From Haliclona indistincta (taxonomy: Eukaryota; Porifera; Demospongiae; Haplosclerida; Chalinidae), in assembly GCA_964017065.1 (NCBI GenBank), contig OZ024789.1, forward strand, positions 3,344,657 to 3,408,656: 64,000 bases of DNA, given 5' to 3'. The position numbers were made by a program, and so were the translations under genes. Below the pieces are notes generated by a model. It was not told the origin of the DNA. It was given only the letters and a program-made list of their open reading frames with translations, and did no database searches. This document shows, piece by piece, positions 24,211 through 34,949 of the stretch. Within the stretch, counting starts at the first letter, position 1. The number at the start of each line of letters is the position of its first letter.

Positions 24211-25752
24211 ATGGCTAAGCTCTGTTGTTGGATTTTTCCTCCTCAAGGTACTACCTTGGTGTTGCTCATGAGTGGTCTACTGTATGCAGTACAACAGTTT
24301 GTATACGCAGGCATTTGTCATAGTTTTTCTGATTATTTCAAGCCAGCGTTGGACTATGTACATGTTGCTCTCTTGGTATTGCTACCTGTGACAGGCTGGG
24401 TAGCTGAGTCATGGCTTGGACGATATCGAGCTATTGTTGTTGGACTGGTCTTGTCTTCGATATCTACTCTCACACTGCAAGCTGCTTTTGTAATGCTACA
24501 ATTTAACTGGACTCCAATTCCAGCACTAGTGCTTACTGTTGTGAGTCTAATGATTGGCACATTTGGCTTCGGCAGCTTCTATACTATTATGCTACCATTT
24601 GCACTTGATCAAATGATAGGAGCATCAGCTGAGCAGCTCAGTGCTGCAGTACAGTGGTACTGTTGGGTGTTCTATTTAGGACTGCTGATGAAAGACTTGC
24701 ACAAGTGTGTTCCAATTCCAAACCAGCTTCACATTCTTCCAATGATCTTCCTCACTTTAGCCACTCTATGTTTCTCAGCTGTTCTGATAATGGACTGCCT
24801 GTACCACAAGTGGCTAGACACTAACAACAAAACTGGCAATCCGATCAAGCTGATCTTTCAAGTGCTCAACTATGCTCGAAAAAATAAGAGCCCTCGACTT
24901 CGCAGTGCATTGACATACATTGATGAGGAACACCCTTCACGTCTTGACTTTGGGAAGCACAAGTTTGGAGGACCATTCACAGAAGAAGAGGTGGAGGATG
25001 TCAAGACAATATTTCGTCTAACACCAATATTGACAGCATTTGTAGTGGTTTTTCTAAGTGAGATTGGACCAAGGCAAGTACCAGTCTCTAAACACACTAG
25101 CATGTGTACCTCCAGTTTACGACACTACCCTTATGCTATTACAACTTTTGTTTTGATTCCAGTCTATCGCTTCATTATACTTCCTTTACTTCATAAGTAT
25201 GTACCAAGCTTGTTGAAGATGATAGGAGCAGGTCTGATCTTGTGTTTGGTTAGCACAATGATAAATACAGCTGTGACTGCTACTGAATATTTTTCGCATA
25301 ACACTACAACACACGATTCTGTTCAAGTGCCCCTGTACTGGATGCCAGTGATAGAGCTCTTAAATGGGATCGGTATAACTGTGACAATAACGTATGGGAT
25401 TGAGTTTGCTATGGCTCAGACTCCAAACAGAATGAGAGGAATAATGATGGGAGTGGTAATTGCTATGATTGGTTGGAGCACAACCGGTAGTACGATTCTT
25501 ACAAGTATAACCCACATATTCAAAATACCTACTTCAAACTATACATTGTACAGTAGTCTAGTGCTGCCTCCACTGGCAATAATGATGATGATAATATTTG
25601 TTATTGTTGCCAAGCGATACAAGCTGAGAGAGAGGGAGAGGCACGTCAACATACAGGCCATAGTGGAGGAACATTACGAGAGATACTTTGACCAGGAGGA
25701 GGAGTACATGAGAGAAGCTGCTGACATGTTTAATGCTTACTACTATTCGTGA
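24211..25752 (+). CDS. SLC15/POT-like membrane protein, copy 5 (intact, about 513 aa)
   Basis: Open from 24178. I prefer ATG 24211 (ATGGCTAAGCTC) by alignment, though MSAT from 24199 is also conserved in copy 6. N-terminus KLCCWIFPPQGTTLVLLMSG. Central loop has KNKSPRLRS (S for C). Variable segment is PILTAFVVVFLSEIGPRQVP. Loop TEYFSHNTTTHDS contains NTT, a possible glycosylation site. The end, ADMFNAYYYS, is shared in type with copies 6 and 7. Copies 5 and 6 are each other's closest relatives, including flanks, so this is a recent tandem duplication. Confidence 0.9.
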   Translation: MAKLCCWIFPPQGTTLVLLMSGLLYAVQQFVYAGICHSFSDYFKPALDYVHVALLVLLPVTGWVAESWLGRYRAIVVGLVLSSISTLTLQAAFVMLQFNWTPIPALVLTVVSLMIGTFGFGSFYTIMLPFALDQMIGASAEQLSAAVQWYCWVFYLGLLMKDLHKCVPIPNQLHILPMIFLTLATLCFSAVLIMDCLYHKWLDTNNKTGNPIKLIFQVLNYARKNKSPRLRSALTYIDEEHPSRLDFGKHKFGGPFTEEEVEDVKTIFRLTPILTAFVVVFLSEIGPRQVPVSKHTSMCTSSLRHYPYAITTFVLIPVYRFIILPLLHKYVPSLLKMIGAGLILCLVSTMINTAVTATEYFSHNTTTHDSVQVPLYWMPVIELLNGIGITVTITYGIEFAMAQTPNRMRGIMMGVVIAMIGWSTTGSTILTSITHIFKIPTSNYTLYSSLVLPPLAIMMMIIFVIVAKRYKLRERERHVNIQAIVEEHYERYFDQEEEYMREAADMFNAYYYS

Positions 25753-26699
25753 ACCAGTAGCAAAGTTTATCAGATAGTTACTATGAAGTGTACTTTATGT
25801 TTCTGAAAAGTGTTAATCATGGACATAGTGTTAGCTTATAATTCCATTTTTGTGTCAAAGTCATGTATTTGTATCAATCTTTGAAATTATAATACTGTAC
25901 TTACATTATAATGCTATACAAGTCATGACATGATGTGTAGAATATCATCCAAGTTGAAGACAATTTTGGGGCTACCACCTGACAGTTACAAGTGTCTTAG
26001 TTACCTTCAAGTTTGTTAGGTGTTGCCAACTTGAGTGTTTGTTTATGCATACCAAACAAAGAAGCGTCATGACACAAGACAAGGCTAAGTATATATTCAG
26101 TAATGGCTTTAAGACATCCATTTATATCAGTAAAACCTCTCGAAGCATCTTTAAGGTGACGGTTACCAGTCTGAGCTAATTAATATTCACAGAATATAAA
26201 CGTCTGTAGCAGCAAAAGGAAGCATGCTATAACGTTGTGCAGACCATCATTCGATGCGCCAGAGTCAGCTGTTCTCCAAAAGTAAAATAAGCAAGCAGCA
26301 GATCGAACGCGCCGTCTGGTAGCGGGCAAAACGAATGCGACTAAAAACGCATTTCCTTGCACCAAAATTCTCTCAAACGGCTCGAAGGCAGCTAGCGAAA
26401 GTAGTATCTAGCAGTGCTCCAGGACCTCCTCGAGTGCCCGAGCCTGCTAACTAAATTGCAACAAACATGTTGTGACTGATGAAAACTAAACTATACTATT
26501 TGTTTGCTTATTGTATTCAGGTGCATTTTAGAGAATAACATAGGAATTGTTGTACAATACAAACATCTTAACTCCAAAATACTATTGTTTCACTACCATA
26601 ATTTGATAAAACCGACATACATAGCTTAACTTCAAATGTTAGCAGACTATTGTCCAAACAAAGACTTACATTGAATTTGTCATTCATATGTCTGCAACT
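25753..26699. other. Spacer, partly homologous to those after copies 6 and 7
   Basis: 25753-26160 matches 28245-28650 and 30380-30870. It contains one unit of a 45-bp repeat (CATCCATTTATATCAGTAAA) expanded elsewhere. 26160-26460 is unique and contains no supported gene. 26560-26699 is the conserved 5' flank shared with copy 5. Confidence 0.55.
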
Positions 26700-28244
26700 A
26701 TGGCTAAGCTCTGTTGTTGGATTTTTCCTCCTCGAGGCACTACCTTGGTGTTGCTCATGAGTGGTCTACTGTATGCAACACATCATTTTGTGTACGCAGG
26801 CATTTATCATAGTTTTTCTGATTATTTCAAGCCAGCGTTGGACTATGTCCACGTTGCTCTCTTGGTATTGCTACCTGTGACAGGCTGGGTAGCTGAGTCA
26901 TGGCTTGGACGATATCGAGCTATTGTTGTTGGACTGGTCTTGTCAATAGTAACAACACTAGCAGGAGAAGCTGCTTTTGTAATACTGCAATTTGAAGGAA
27001 CTTCAATTCTTGCATTTGTGGTGGTCATTGTAGGTTTAGCGATTGGCGTTTTTGGCTTTGGAAGCTTCTATACCAATATGCTACCTTTCGCTCTTGACCA
27101 AATGATAGGAGCATCAGCTGAACAGCTCACTTCTGCAGTACAGTGGTACTGTTGGGTGTTCTATTTAGGACTGCTGCTGAAAGACTTGCACAAGTGTGTT
27201 CCAATTCCAAACCAGCTTCACATCCTTGCAATGATCTTCCTCACTTTAGGCACTCTATGTTTCTCAGCTGTTCTGATAACGGACTGCCTGTACCACAAGT
27301 GGCTAGACACTAACAACAAAACTGGTAATCCCATCAAGCTGACCTTTCAAGTGCTCAACTATGCTCGAAAGAACAAGTGCCCTCGACTTCGCAGTGCATT
27401 GACATACATTGATGAGGAACACCCTTCACGTATTGACTTTGGGAAGCACAAGTTTGGAGGACCATTCACAGAAGAAGAGGTGGAGGATGTCAAGACAATC
27501 TTTCGTCTAACACCAATATTGACAGCTGCATTTGTAGTGGTTTTTCTAAGTGAGATTGGACCCAGGCAAATACAAATCTCTAAACACACTAGCATGTGTA
27601 CCTCCAGTTTACGACACTACCCTTATGCTATTACGACTTTGGTTTTGATTCCAGTCTATCGCTTCATTATACTTCCTTTACTTCATAAGTATGTACCAAG
27701 CTTGTTGAAGATGATAGGAACAGGTCTAATCTTGTGTTTGATTAGCACAATGATAAATACAGCTGTGACTGCTACTGAATATTTTTCGCATAACACTACA
27801 ACACACGATTCTATTCAAGTGCCACTGTACTGGATGCCAGTGATAGAGCTTTTAAATGGGATCGGTATAACTGTGACAATAATGTATGGGATTGAGTTTG
27901 TGATGGCTCAGACTCCAAACAGAATGAGAGGAATAATGATGGGAGTGCTAATTGCTATGATTGGATGGAGCACAATCGGTAGTACGATTCTTACAAGTAT
28001 AATCCACATATTCAAAATATCTACTCAAAACTATACATTGTACAGTAGTCTAGTGCTACCTCCACTGGCAATAATGATGATGATAATATTTGTTATTGTT
28101 GCCAAGCGATACAAGCTGAGAGAGAGGGAGAGGCACGTCAACATACAGGCCATAGTGGAGGAACATTACGAGAGATACTTTGACCAGGAGGAGGAGTACA
28201 TGAGAGAAGCTGCTGACATGTTTAATGCTTACAGCTATTCATGA
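26700..28244 (+). CDS. SLC15/POT-like membrane protein, copy 6 (intact, about 514 aa)
   Basis: An in-frame ATG four codons upstream (26688) is conserved with copy 5. N-terminus KLCCWIFPPRGTTLVLLMSG. Signature GWVAESWLGRYRAIVVG unchanged. One oddity is GSFYTNMLPFALDQ with N for I. The second half is nearly identical to copy 5. The first third (LSIVTTLAGEAAFVILQFEG) departs from copy 5 while the flanking blocks agree at synonymous sites, a mosaic pattern suggestive of gene conversion. Confidence 0.9.
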   Translation: MAKLCCWIFPPRGTTLVLLMSGLLYATHHFVYAGIYHSFSDYFKPALDYVHVALLVLLPVTGWVAESWLGRYRAIVVGLVLSIVTTLAGEAAFVILQFEGTSILAFVVVIVGLAIGVFGFGSFYTNMLPFALDQMIGASAEQLTSAVQWYCWVFYLGLLLKDLHKCVPIPNQLHILAMIFLTLGTLCFSAVLITDCLYHKWLDTNNKTGNPIKLTFQVLNYARKNKCPRLRSALTYIDEEHPSRIDFGKHKFGGPFTEEEVEDVKTIFRLTPILTAAFVVVFLSEIGPRQIQISKHTSMCTSSLRHYPYAITTLVLIPVYRFIILPLLHKYVPSLLKMIGTGLILCLISTMINTAVTATEYFSHNTTTHDSIQVPLYWMPVIELLNGIGITVTIMYGIEFVMAQTPNRMRGIMMGVLIAMIGWSTIGSTILTSIIHIFKISTQNYTLYSSLVLPPLAIMMMIIFVIVAKRYKLRERERHVNIQAIVEEHYERYFDQEEEYMREAADMFNAYSYS

Positions 28245-28852
28245 ACCAGTAGCAAAGTTTATCAGACAGTTACTATGAAGTGTGCTTTGTTTTCAGAAAA
28301 AATTGTTATGGGCATATAGCATTAGCTTATAATTCATTTTTGTGTCAAAGCCATGCATTTGTGACAATCTTTGAAATTACAACACTGTACTATACAAGTC
28401 ATGACATGATGTATGGAATATTATCCAGGTTGAAGACAATTTTTGTCTACCACTGACAGTTACAAGTGTCTTAGTTCCCTTGAAGAAAATCAAGTTAGTC
28501 AGGTTATTGCCAAATTGAGTGTTTTTTTGTTTATGTTTAACAAAGAAGCGTCATGACACAAGGTAAGGCTAAGTATATTCAGTAATGGGTTTAAGATATC
28601 CATTTATATCAGTGAAACCTATCAAAGCATCTTTATTTTTGTTCGATTTTGGATGAACAAAACATGAAGATGGGCATCATCGACATGCTCCAAAAAAGAC
28701 AGGCAATGTGTATACAACACGGGTAGTCACAAAAATTATAGTACAGGAAACAAAATTCGTTGCTGTTAATCAACAGGTCCCTGAATACTGAGAAACCAGC
28801 AAGTATTCAATTCCATTACAATGTATATGGCAGTCTTTGTCATTCAGTAACT
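28245..28852. other. Spacer between copies 6 and 7
   Basis: Homologous to the spacers after copies 5 and 7, again with a single 45-bp unit at about 28580-28635. 28700-28852 is shared with the 5' flank of copy 8 (TTCGTTGCTGTT, GAGAAA, CATTCAGTAACTATGGCT). Confidence 0.55.
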
Positions 28853-30379
28853 ATGGCTAAGCACTGTTGTCGATGTTATTCTCGAGGTTCTACCTTGGTG
28901 TTGATCATGAGTGGTCTATTGTATGCAGAACATTGGTTCTTATACTATGTTGTTGGTTTCAGTCTTCCTCACTGGTTTGAACTCGAATATATACAAGTTA
29001 TTCTCTGGGTATTGCTACCTGTGACAGGCTGGGCTGCTGAGTCATGGCTTGGACGATATCGAGCTATTATTGTTGGACTGGTCTTGTCATTGGCAACAAC
29101 TCTAACAATACAAGCTGCTTTCATAATGCTACAACTTGACTTGACTCCAATTCCAGTATTTATACTGATTGTTACGAGTTTGGTGTTTGGTACTTTTGGC
29201 TTTGGAAGCTTCTATAGTATTATGCTACCATTTGCACTTGACCAAATGATAGGAGCATCAGCTGAGCAGCTCGGTGCTGCAGTACACTGGTACATCTGGG
29301 TGTTCAATACTGGAGTATTATTGGAAATTGTGCTTGAGTATATTCCGATCCCAAACCAGCTGGACATTCTTCCAGTGATCTTCCTCACTTTAGCCACTCT
29401 ATGTTTGTCAGCTGTTCTGATAATGGACTGCCTGTATCACAAGTGGCTAGACACTAACAACAAAACTGGCAATCCCATCAAGCTGATCTTTCAAGTGCTC
29501 AACTATGCTCGAAAGAACAAGTGCCCTCGACTTCGCAGTGCATTGACATACATTGATGAGGAACACCCTTCACGTCTTGACTTTGGCAAGCACAAGTTTG
29601 GAGGACCATTCACAGAAGAAGAGGTGGAGGATGTCAAGACAATCTTTCGTTTATTTCCAGTACTGCTGTCAGTATTTGCAGTAGCTTTCTTAAGCGATAT
29701 CGGACACAGGCAAACTCCAGTTGCTAATCACACAATCAAGAGTCTACGATATTACAATAAGAGATTTACAAACTTTGTCATGATTCCAGTCTACCGCTTC
29801 ATTGTGTATCCTCTAGCTCGTAAGCATATTCCAAGCTTGTTGAAGATGATAGGAGCAGGACTGATCGTGTGTTTGGTTAGCACAGTGATAAATACAGTTG
29901 TCACTGCAAATGCGTTTTTCTTACAGAATACTACGATATCGGACACTCCTCAAGTACCGATATACTGGATACCAGTAATAGAACTCTTGAATGGAATAGG
30001 TATAACAGTGACATTGATGTACGGAATTGAGTTCACTATGGCTCAGACTCCAAACAGAATGAGAGGAATAATGATGGGACTGGTGACAGCTATGATGGGC
30101 TGGACTACAAACGGCATCGTTCTATTCCAATACATAGTGGACATATTCAAAATACCTACTCAAACTTATACATTGTACAGTAGTCTAGTGCTACCTCCAC
30201 TGGCAATAATGATGATGATAATATTTGTTATTGTTGCCAAGCGATACAAGCTGAGAGAGAGGGAGAGGCACGTCAACATACAGGCCATAGTGGAGGAACA
30301 TTACGAGAGATACTTTGACCAGGAGGAGGAGTACATGAGAGAAGCTGCTGATATGTTTAATGCTTACAACTATTCGTGA
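28853..30379 (+). CDS. SLC15/POT-like membrane protein, copy 7 (intact, about 508 aa)
   Basis: Start ATGGCTAAGCACTGT; the ORF is open from 28760 but the extra 31 residues are not conserved. N-terminus AKHCCRCYSRGSTLVLIMSG. Signature loop GWAAESWLGRYRAIIVG. VHWYIW replaces VQWYCW after ASAEQLGAA, also in copy 8. Variable segment FRLFPVLLSVFAVAFLSDIG, as in copy 9. A short extracellular-type loop, NAFFLQNTTISDTPQ, carries NTT. The tail ends ADMFNAYNYS, as in copies 5 and 6, so this copy combines features of two subgroups. Confidence 0.9.
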   Translation: MAKHCCRCYSRGSTLVLIMSGLLYAEHWFLYYVVGFSLPHWFELEYIQVILWVLLPVTGWAAESWLGRYRAIIVGLVLSLATTLTIQAAFIMLQLDLTPIPVFILIVTSLVFGTFGFGSFYSIMLPFALDQMIGASAEQLGAAVHWYIWVFNTGVLLEIVLEYIPIPNQLDILPVIFLTLATLCLSAVLIMDCLYHKWLDTNNKTGNPIKLIFQVLNYARKNKCPRLRSALTYIDEEHPSRLDFGKHKFGGPFTEEEVEDVKTIFRLFPVLLSVFAVAFLSDIGHRQTPVANHTIKSLRYYNKRFTNFVMIPVYRFIVYPLARKHIPSLLKMIGAGLIVCLVSTVINTVVTANAFFLQNTTISDTPQVPIYWIPVIELLNGIGITVTLMYGIEFTMAQTPNRMRGIMMGLVTAMMGWTTNGIVLFQYIVDIFKIPTQTYTLYSSLVLPPLAIMMMIIFVIVAKRYKLRERERHVNIQAIVEEHYERYFDQEEEYMREAADMFNAYNYS

Positions 30380-31135
30380 ACCAAGTAGCAAAGTTTATCA
30401 GACAGCTAATGTGAAGTGTGCTTTATTTTCTGAAAAATTGTTAATCATGGCATAGTGTTAGCTTATAATTCCATTTTTGTGTCAAAGTCATGTATAATTT
30501 TGTATCAATCTTTGTAGTTATAATACTATACAAGTCATGACATGATGTGTGGAATATCATCCAGGTTGAAGACAATTTTTGGGCTACCACCCGACAGTTA
30601 CAAGTGTCTTAGTTCCCTTGAAGAAAATCAAGTTTGTCATGCAGGTTATTGCCAAATTGAGTGTTTGTTTATGTTTAACAAAGAAGCGTCATGACACAAG
30701 GTAAGGCTAAGTATATATTCAGTAATGGCTTTAAGATATCCATTTATAATAGTGAAACCTCTAGAAGCATCTTTAAGATATCCATTTATAGCAGTGAAAC
30801 CCCTCGAAGCATCTTTAAGATATCCATTTATATCAGTGAAACCTATCAAAGCATCTTTATTTTTGTTCGATTTTGGATGAACAAAACATGAAGATGGACA
30901 TCATTGACATGTTCCACAATGACGGACAATGTGTATACAACACGGGTAGTCACAAAAAATTGTAGTACAGGAAACAAAATTCGTTGCTGTTGAACAACAG
31001 GTCACTGAATACTGAGAAATCAGCAAGTATTCAATTCCATTACAACATGTTAACATAAAGTAGTGATTCGGCAATAAACTGCATAAACTGCATAAATGAC
31101 ATAATGTATATGGCAGTGTTTGTCATTCAGTAACT
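30380..31135. other. Spacer with a 45-bp minisatellite
   Basis: 30729-30863 holds three units of a repeat of about 45 bp (core AAGATATCCATTTATA, AGTGAAACC, GAAGCATCTTT) where the sister spacers have one. The rest is homologous to the spacers after copies 5 and 6 and to the copy 7 5' flank. Confidence 0.75.
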
Positions 31136-33914
31136 ATGGCTAGGCATTGTTGTCGATGTTATTCTCGAGGTTCTACCTTGGTGTTGCTCATGAGTGGTCT
31201 ATTGTATGCAGCACACTGGTTCTTATACTATGTTGTTGGTTTCAGTCTTCCGCACTGGTTTGAACTCGAATATATACACGTTGCTCTCTGGGTATTGCTA
31301 CCTGTGACAGGCTGGGCTGCTGAGTCATGGCTTGGACGATATCGAGCTATTGTTGTTGGACTGGTCTTGTCATTGGCAACAACTCTAACAATACAAGCTG
31401 CTTTCGTAATGCTACAACTTGACTTGACTCCAATTCCAGTATTTATACTGATTGTTACGAGTTTGGTGATTGGTACTCTTGGCTTTGGAAGCTTTTATAG
31501 TATTATGCTACCATTTGCTCTTGATCAAATGATAGGAGCATCAGCTGAACAGCTTGGTGCTGCAGTACACTGGTACATCTGGGTGTTCAATACTGGAGTA
31601 TTATTGGAAATTGTGCTTGAGTATATTCAGATCCCAGACCAGCTACAATACCTGGACATTCTTCCAGTGATCTTCCTCACTTTAGCCACTCTATGTTTGT
31701 CAGCTGTTCTGATAATGGACTGCCTGTACCACAAGTGGCTAGACACTAACAACAAAACTGGCAATCCCATCAAGCTGATATTTCAAGTGCTCAACTATGC
31801 TCGAAAGAACAAGTGCCCTCGACTTCGCAGTGCATTGACATACATTGATGAGGAACATCCTTCACGTCTTGACTTCGGGAAGCACAAGTTTGGAGGACCA
31901 TTCACAGAAGAAGAGGTGGAGGATGTCAAGACAATATTGTACCTTATTAGGGAGACACGGTAATGTCTCCCTATGTAGGGTTGAACGAGAAAACAAGATG
32001 GCGGCTACATACAATGTATTAGCGTTCAAACGCTGATATTTCGCCTGGTGATGAATTTTATAAGTCCAAAGACACTTAAATCTGCTATCTGGCGTTGCCC
32101 CATCTTACAGTAGCAAGGATATTGCTCGAGATTGTTAATAAAGTGACGAACCTGGAAACGGTGAAAATCGAGTTTCGTCATCTTCGTTTTCTTCTTTCTT
32201 TCTTCTTCTTCTTCTTTCTTTCTTCCACTCGCCTAGCACCTTTATGTGAGCAGTGCCGAGACCAAAACACCCACGAACAGTCGTGAAATTCTCCTGGCAT
32301 GTGCCTTTTGAACTTAGTTTTTAGCGAAACGGCGATATAAATTCCGCGATTTCTCGATCGTGATCCATTGTCAGCTAAGTGTTAGACGCCATTGATAATT
32401 ATAGTGATTGCGCAATACGCACGTGACCAAGCTGTGGTTAGCGCACGTGACCAAGCACAAGCTTGAGTATAGCCACGCCGTATAGATCACGGAGAACACA
32501 TATTAAAGTCATATTTGTCTGGAGTCTTCGAAGAACGGTAAGCTAGCAAGCGCAGAATCACCATTCTGCCTTACCAGATAATTATAACCGCCGTAAACAA
32601 GTGTGGGCGGGGCTCGTATGCACTGTATTCATGCATGCGTAGGCGAGCTGATATCTACAGCATAAGAATTTAATATTTAGCTACAAGTTTAAAATTGTTA
32701 ATAATAAAGAAAAGCCATCAACAACAGGAAAACCAAACCAACGGTGGAAACAACGATGGCACAGTAATTACATGATATTGAACTGTACTTCACTGAAAAA
32801 GAAAAAAGGACACAAACAAGAAAATTAAAAAGATTTCTATCGAAATCAAAAGGATGTAGGGTTGTGAAATCTACCACTGGTCAACAATGTAAACTAACAA
32901 GGAACAAGCATGGAATGGTAACACGATTGACTTGCTAACAGACCATAGATCCCTACATCAGTGGCTGTACATAAGCTGTCACAAGCTGAATGCACGTCAG
33001 GTGTCAGTCAACAGCAACAAGCTAAGCTGAACTAGCTATAGTCAACTACAGCAGCCACTGATGTAGGGATCTATGGTCTGTTAGCAAGTCAATCGTGTTA
33101 CCATTCCATGCTTGTTCCTTGTTAGTTTACATTGTTGACCAGTGGTAGATTTCACAACCCTACATCCTTTTGATTTCGATAGAAATCTTTTTAATTTTCT
33201 TTGCCATTGGTACTATCTGCATTTGTAGTGGTTTTCTTAAGCGAGTTTGGACCGAGGCAAGTTCCACTTGATAGAACTATTATCAAGTGTGTTTCTAGTC
33301 TAACATATTGCACCAACAGCATTACAGCTTTTGTACTGATTCCTGTTTACCGTTTAATGGTGCTTCCCTTGGTTAGTAAGTACATGCCAACTTTGTTGAA
33401 GATGATAGGAACAGGTCTAAGTCTGTGCTTGGCTAGCACAATGATAAATACAGTAGTGATCATGACTGGATATTTTTCGCATAACACTGAGTACATTCAA
33501 GTATCGCTGTACTGGATGCTAGTGATCGAGTTCTTGAATGGGATAGGTTTAATAGTGACAATGGTCTATGGAATAGAATTTTGTATGGCTCAGACTCCAA
33601 ACAGAATGAGAGGAATAATGATGGGACTGGTGATAACTATGATGGGCTGGAGTATAAACGGCAGCAAAATCTAAAGTGCATAGTGGGCATATTCAAAGTA
33701 TCTACTCAAAACTATACATTGTACAGTAGTCTAGTGCTACCTCCACTGGCAATAATGATGATGATAATTATTTGTCATTGTTGCCAAGCGATACAAGCTG
33801 AGAGAGAGGGAGAGGCACGTCAACATACAGGCCATAGTGGAGGAACATTACGAGAGATACTTTGACCAGGAAGAGGAGTACATGAGAGAAGCTGCTAACA
33901 TGTACAAAAAATAA
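31136..33914 (+). pseudogene. SLC15/POT-like copy 8, split by repeat B and frameshifted
   Basis: The 5' part 31136-31946 encodes the first 270 residues, very close to copy 7 (RHCCRCYSRGSTLVLLMSG). The 3' part resumes at 33202. Across the element the codons read Y-L-M-P-L-V-L-S-A in frame, matching YLIPVLLSG of copy 4. The 3' part has further lesions. One T is missing near 33673 compared with copy 9, creating TAA directly after GSKI. One base is gained near 33767. The conserved tail (KRYKLRERERHVNIQ to DQEEEYMREAANMYKK) is present up to 33914 but out of reach. Unlike copies 2 and 9, it is disabled apart from the insertion. Confidence 0.85.
31947..33201 (+). mobile_element. Hairpin-ended repeat family, copy B (1255 bp)
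   Basis: Begins TTAGGGAGACACGG with the terminal hairpin. Next comes a block common to all copies (AAGATGGCGGCTACATAC, TGGCGTTGCCCCATCTT, CGTCATCTTCG), then a short TTTC/TTC microsatellite at 32184-32224. A middle part (GTGACCAAGC boxes near 32425 and 32450) follows, and a long palindrome (32820-33201) ends it. The flanks are A (31946) and T (33202) with no duplication. No coding capacity. B is the simplest copy and the best reference for the family. Confidence 0.8.
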
Positions 33915-34949
33915 TTATTATTATTATGATACAGATAGCACTGAAAATGTTCTTAGATAAAGCTGCTGATGTAAGTATACATTTATTATCAGTGATTATT
34001 ATTAAGATTTTTTGTTAACACAAACCAGTGATACACTCTATCAATCAATAACTACCTAGTGAACATCAAGCTTAAGCATTTTAATAACAAAATACTCTCT
34101 GAAAATCACCTCTACTGCATATTGAAAATAAATATTTCGCTGTAGTTCTCAACAATCACACATTCCTATCAGGCAGAGCTTTGCACTCTGGAGTACTGAA
34201 CTGGTATTTTTGTAGCTAGTGGATGTAGTGATGCTGATAGTTCTTCCCTATACATTATATGCAGTTTTAGAAGAAACGCGTGCACATGCATATACTATGG
34301 CAATGCAAGTTGTAGTAAATCCTAGTTCACATTGGGTCACAATGACAGTGCCGCGTCGCACCGCAAGAATATAACTCGTTTCTATCCTTGTGTTGTGTCA
34401 CGCGTTGGTAAAAAAACATGCATTTCACCATGTTGCGACGTATTGTGAACGATTTGTCGCATTGCATCGCTTAGTTTTGCGAATCATTGTGAACAGGCTC
34501 AACACAGTGGCGTAGCAACAAATGGTGAGCAGTGGAGTGTGTTAATGGCACGCCAAGTAGTGGAAAATCACTGTTCATTAATATTCATGACCATGCTATC
34601 TTGGTAGTTTCTACCCATACATTGCTGCAATGCTTCTCTGCGCCACAGTACAGCTTAGTGGGGCTTATGTGGTGCGCTTGTACTAACAAATGGTTTTATA
34701 AGTGTGATATTACTTGTCTATCACACGCCTATGTAACAGATTGTACTGATGTTTACTTGTAGTACAATATTTAGTTGTTTGTCATCTTCCCAAAATTGAT
34801 TAACTTGCACAAGTTTGTAACACTGACACAGCAAAATTCTGTTTAGATAGCCTAAAATTGGCCTAAATACATGATTTGACGTGCTTCAAACATCAAAATA
34901 GAACAATAACTCCTTGAAAAGCAGTGTTTACCATTCAAGAACTATAGCT
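33915..34949. other. Spacer before copy 9
   Basis: No gene recognised. At 34505 AGTGGCGTAGC resembles the transposon-like start at 6709. At 34300-34500 there are several TCGCA/GCGAC words without clear symmetry. The ORF at 34532-34762 has no family resemblance. Confidence 0.4.

Noticed and set aside
31136..31963. Copy 8 5' half as a functional short protein of 275 aa
   Set aside because: It ends in residues encoded by the inserted element, and the 3' half has independent inactivating changes.
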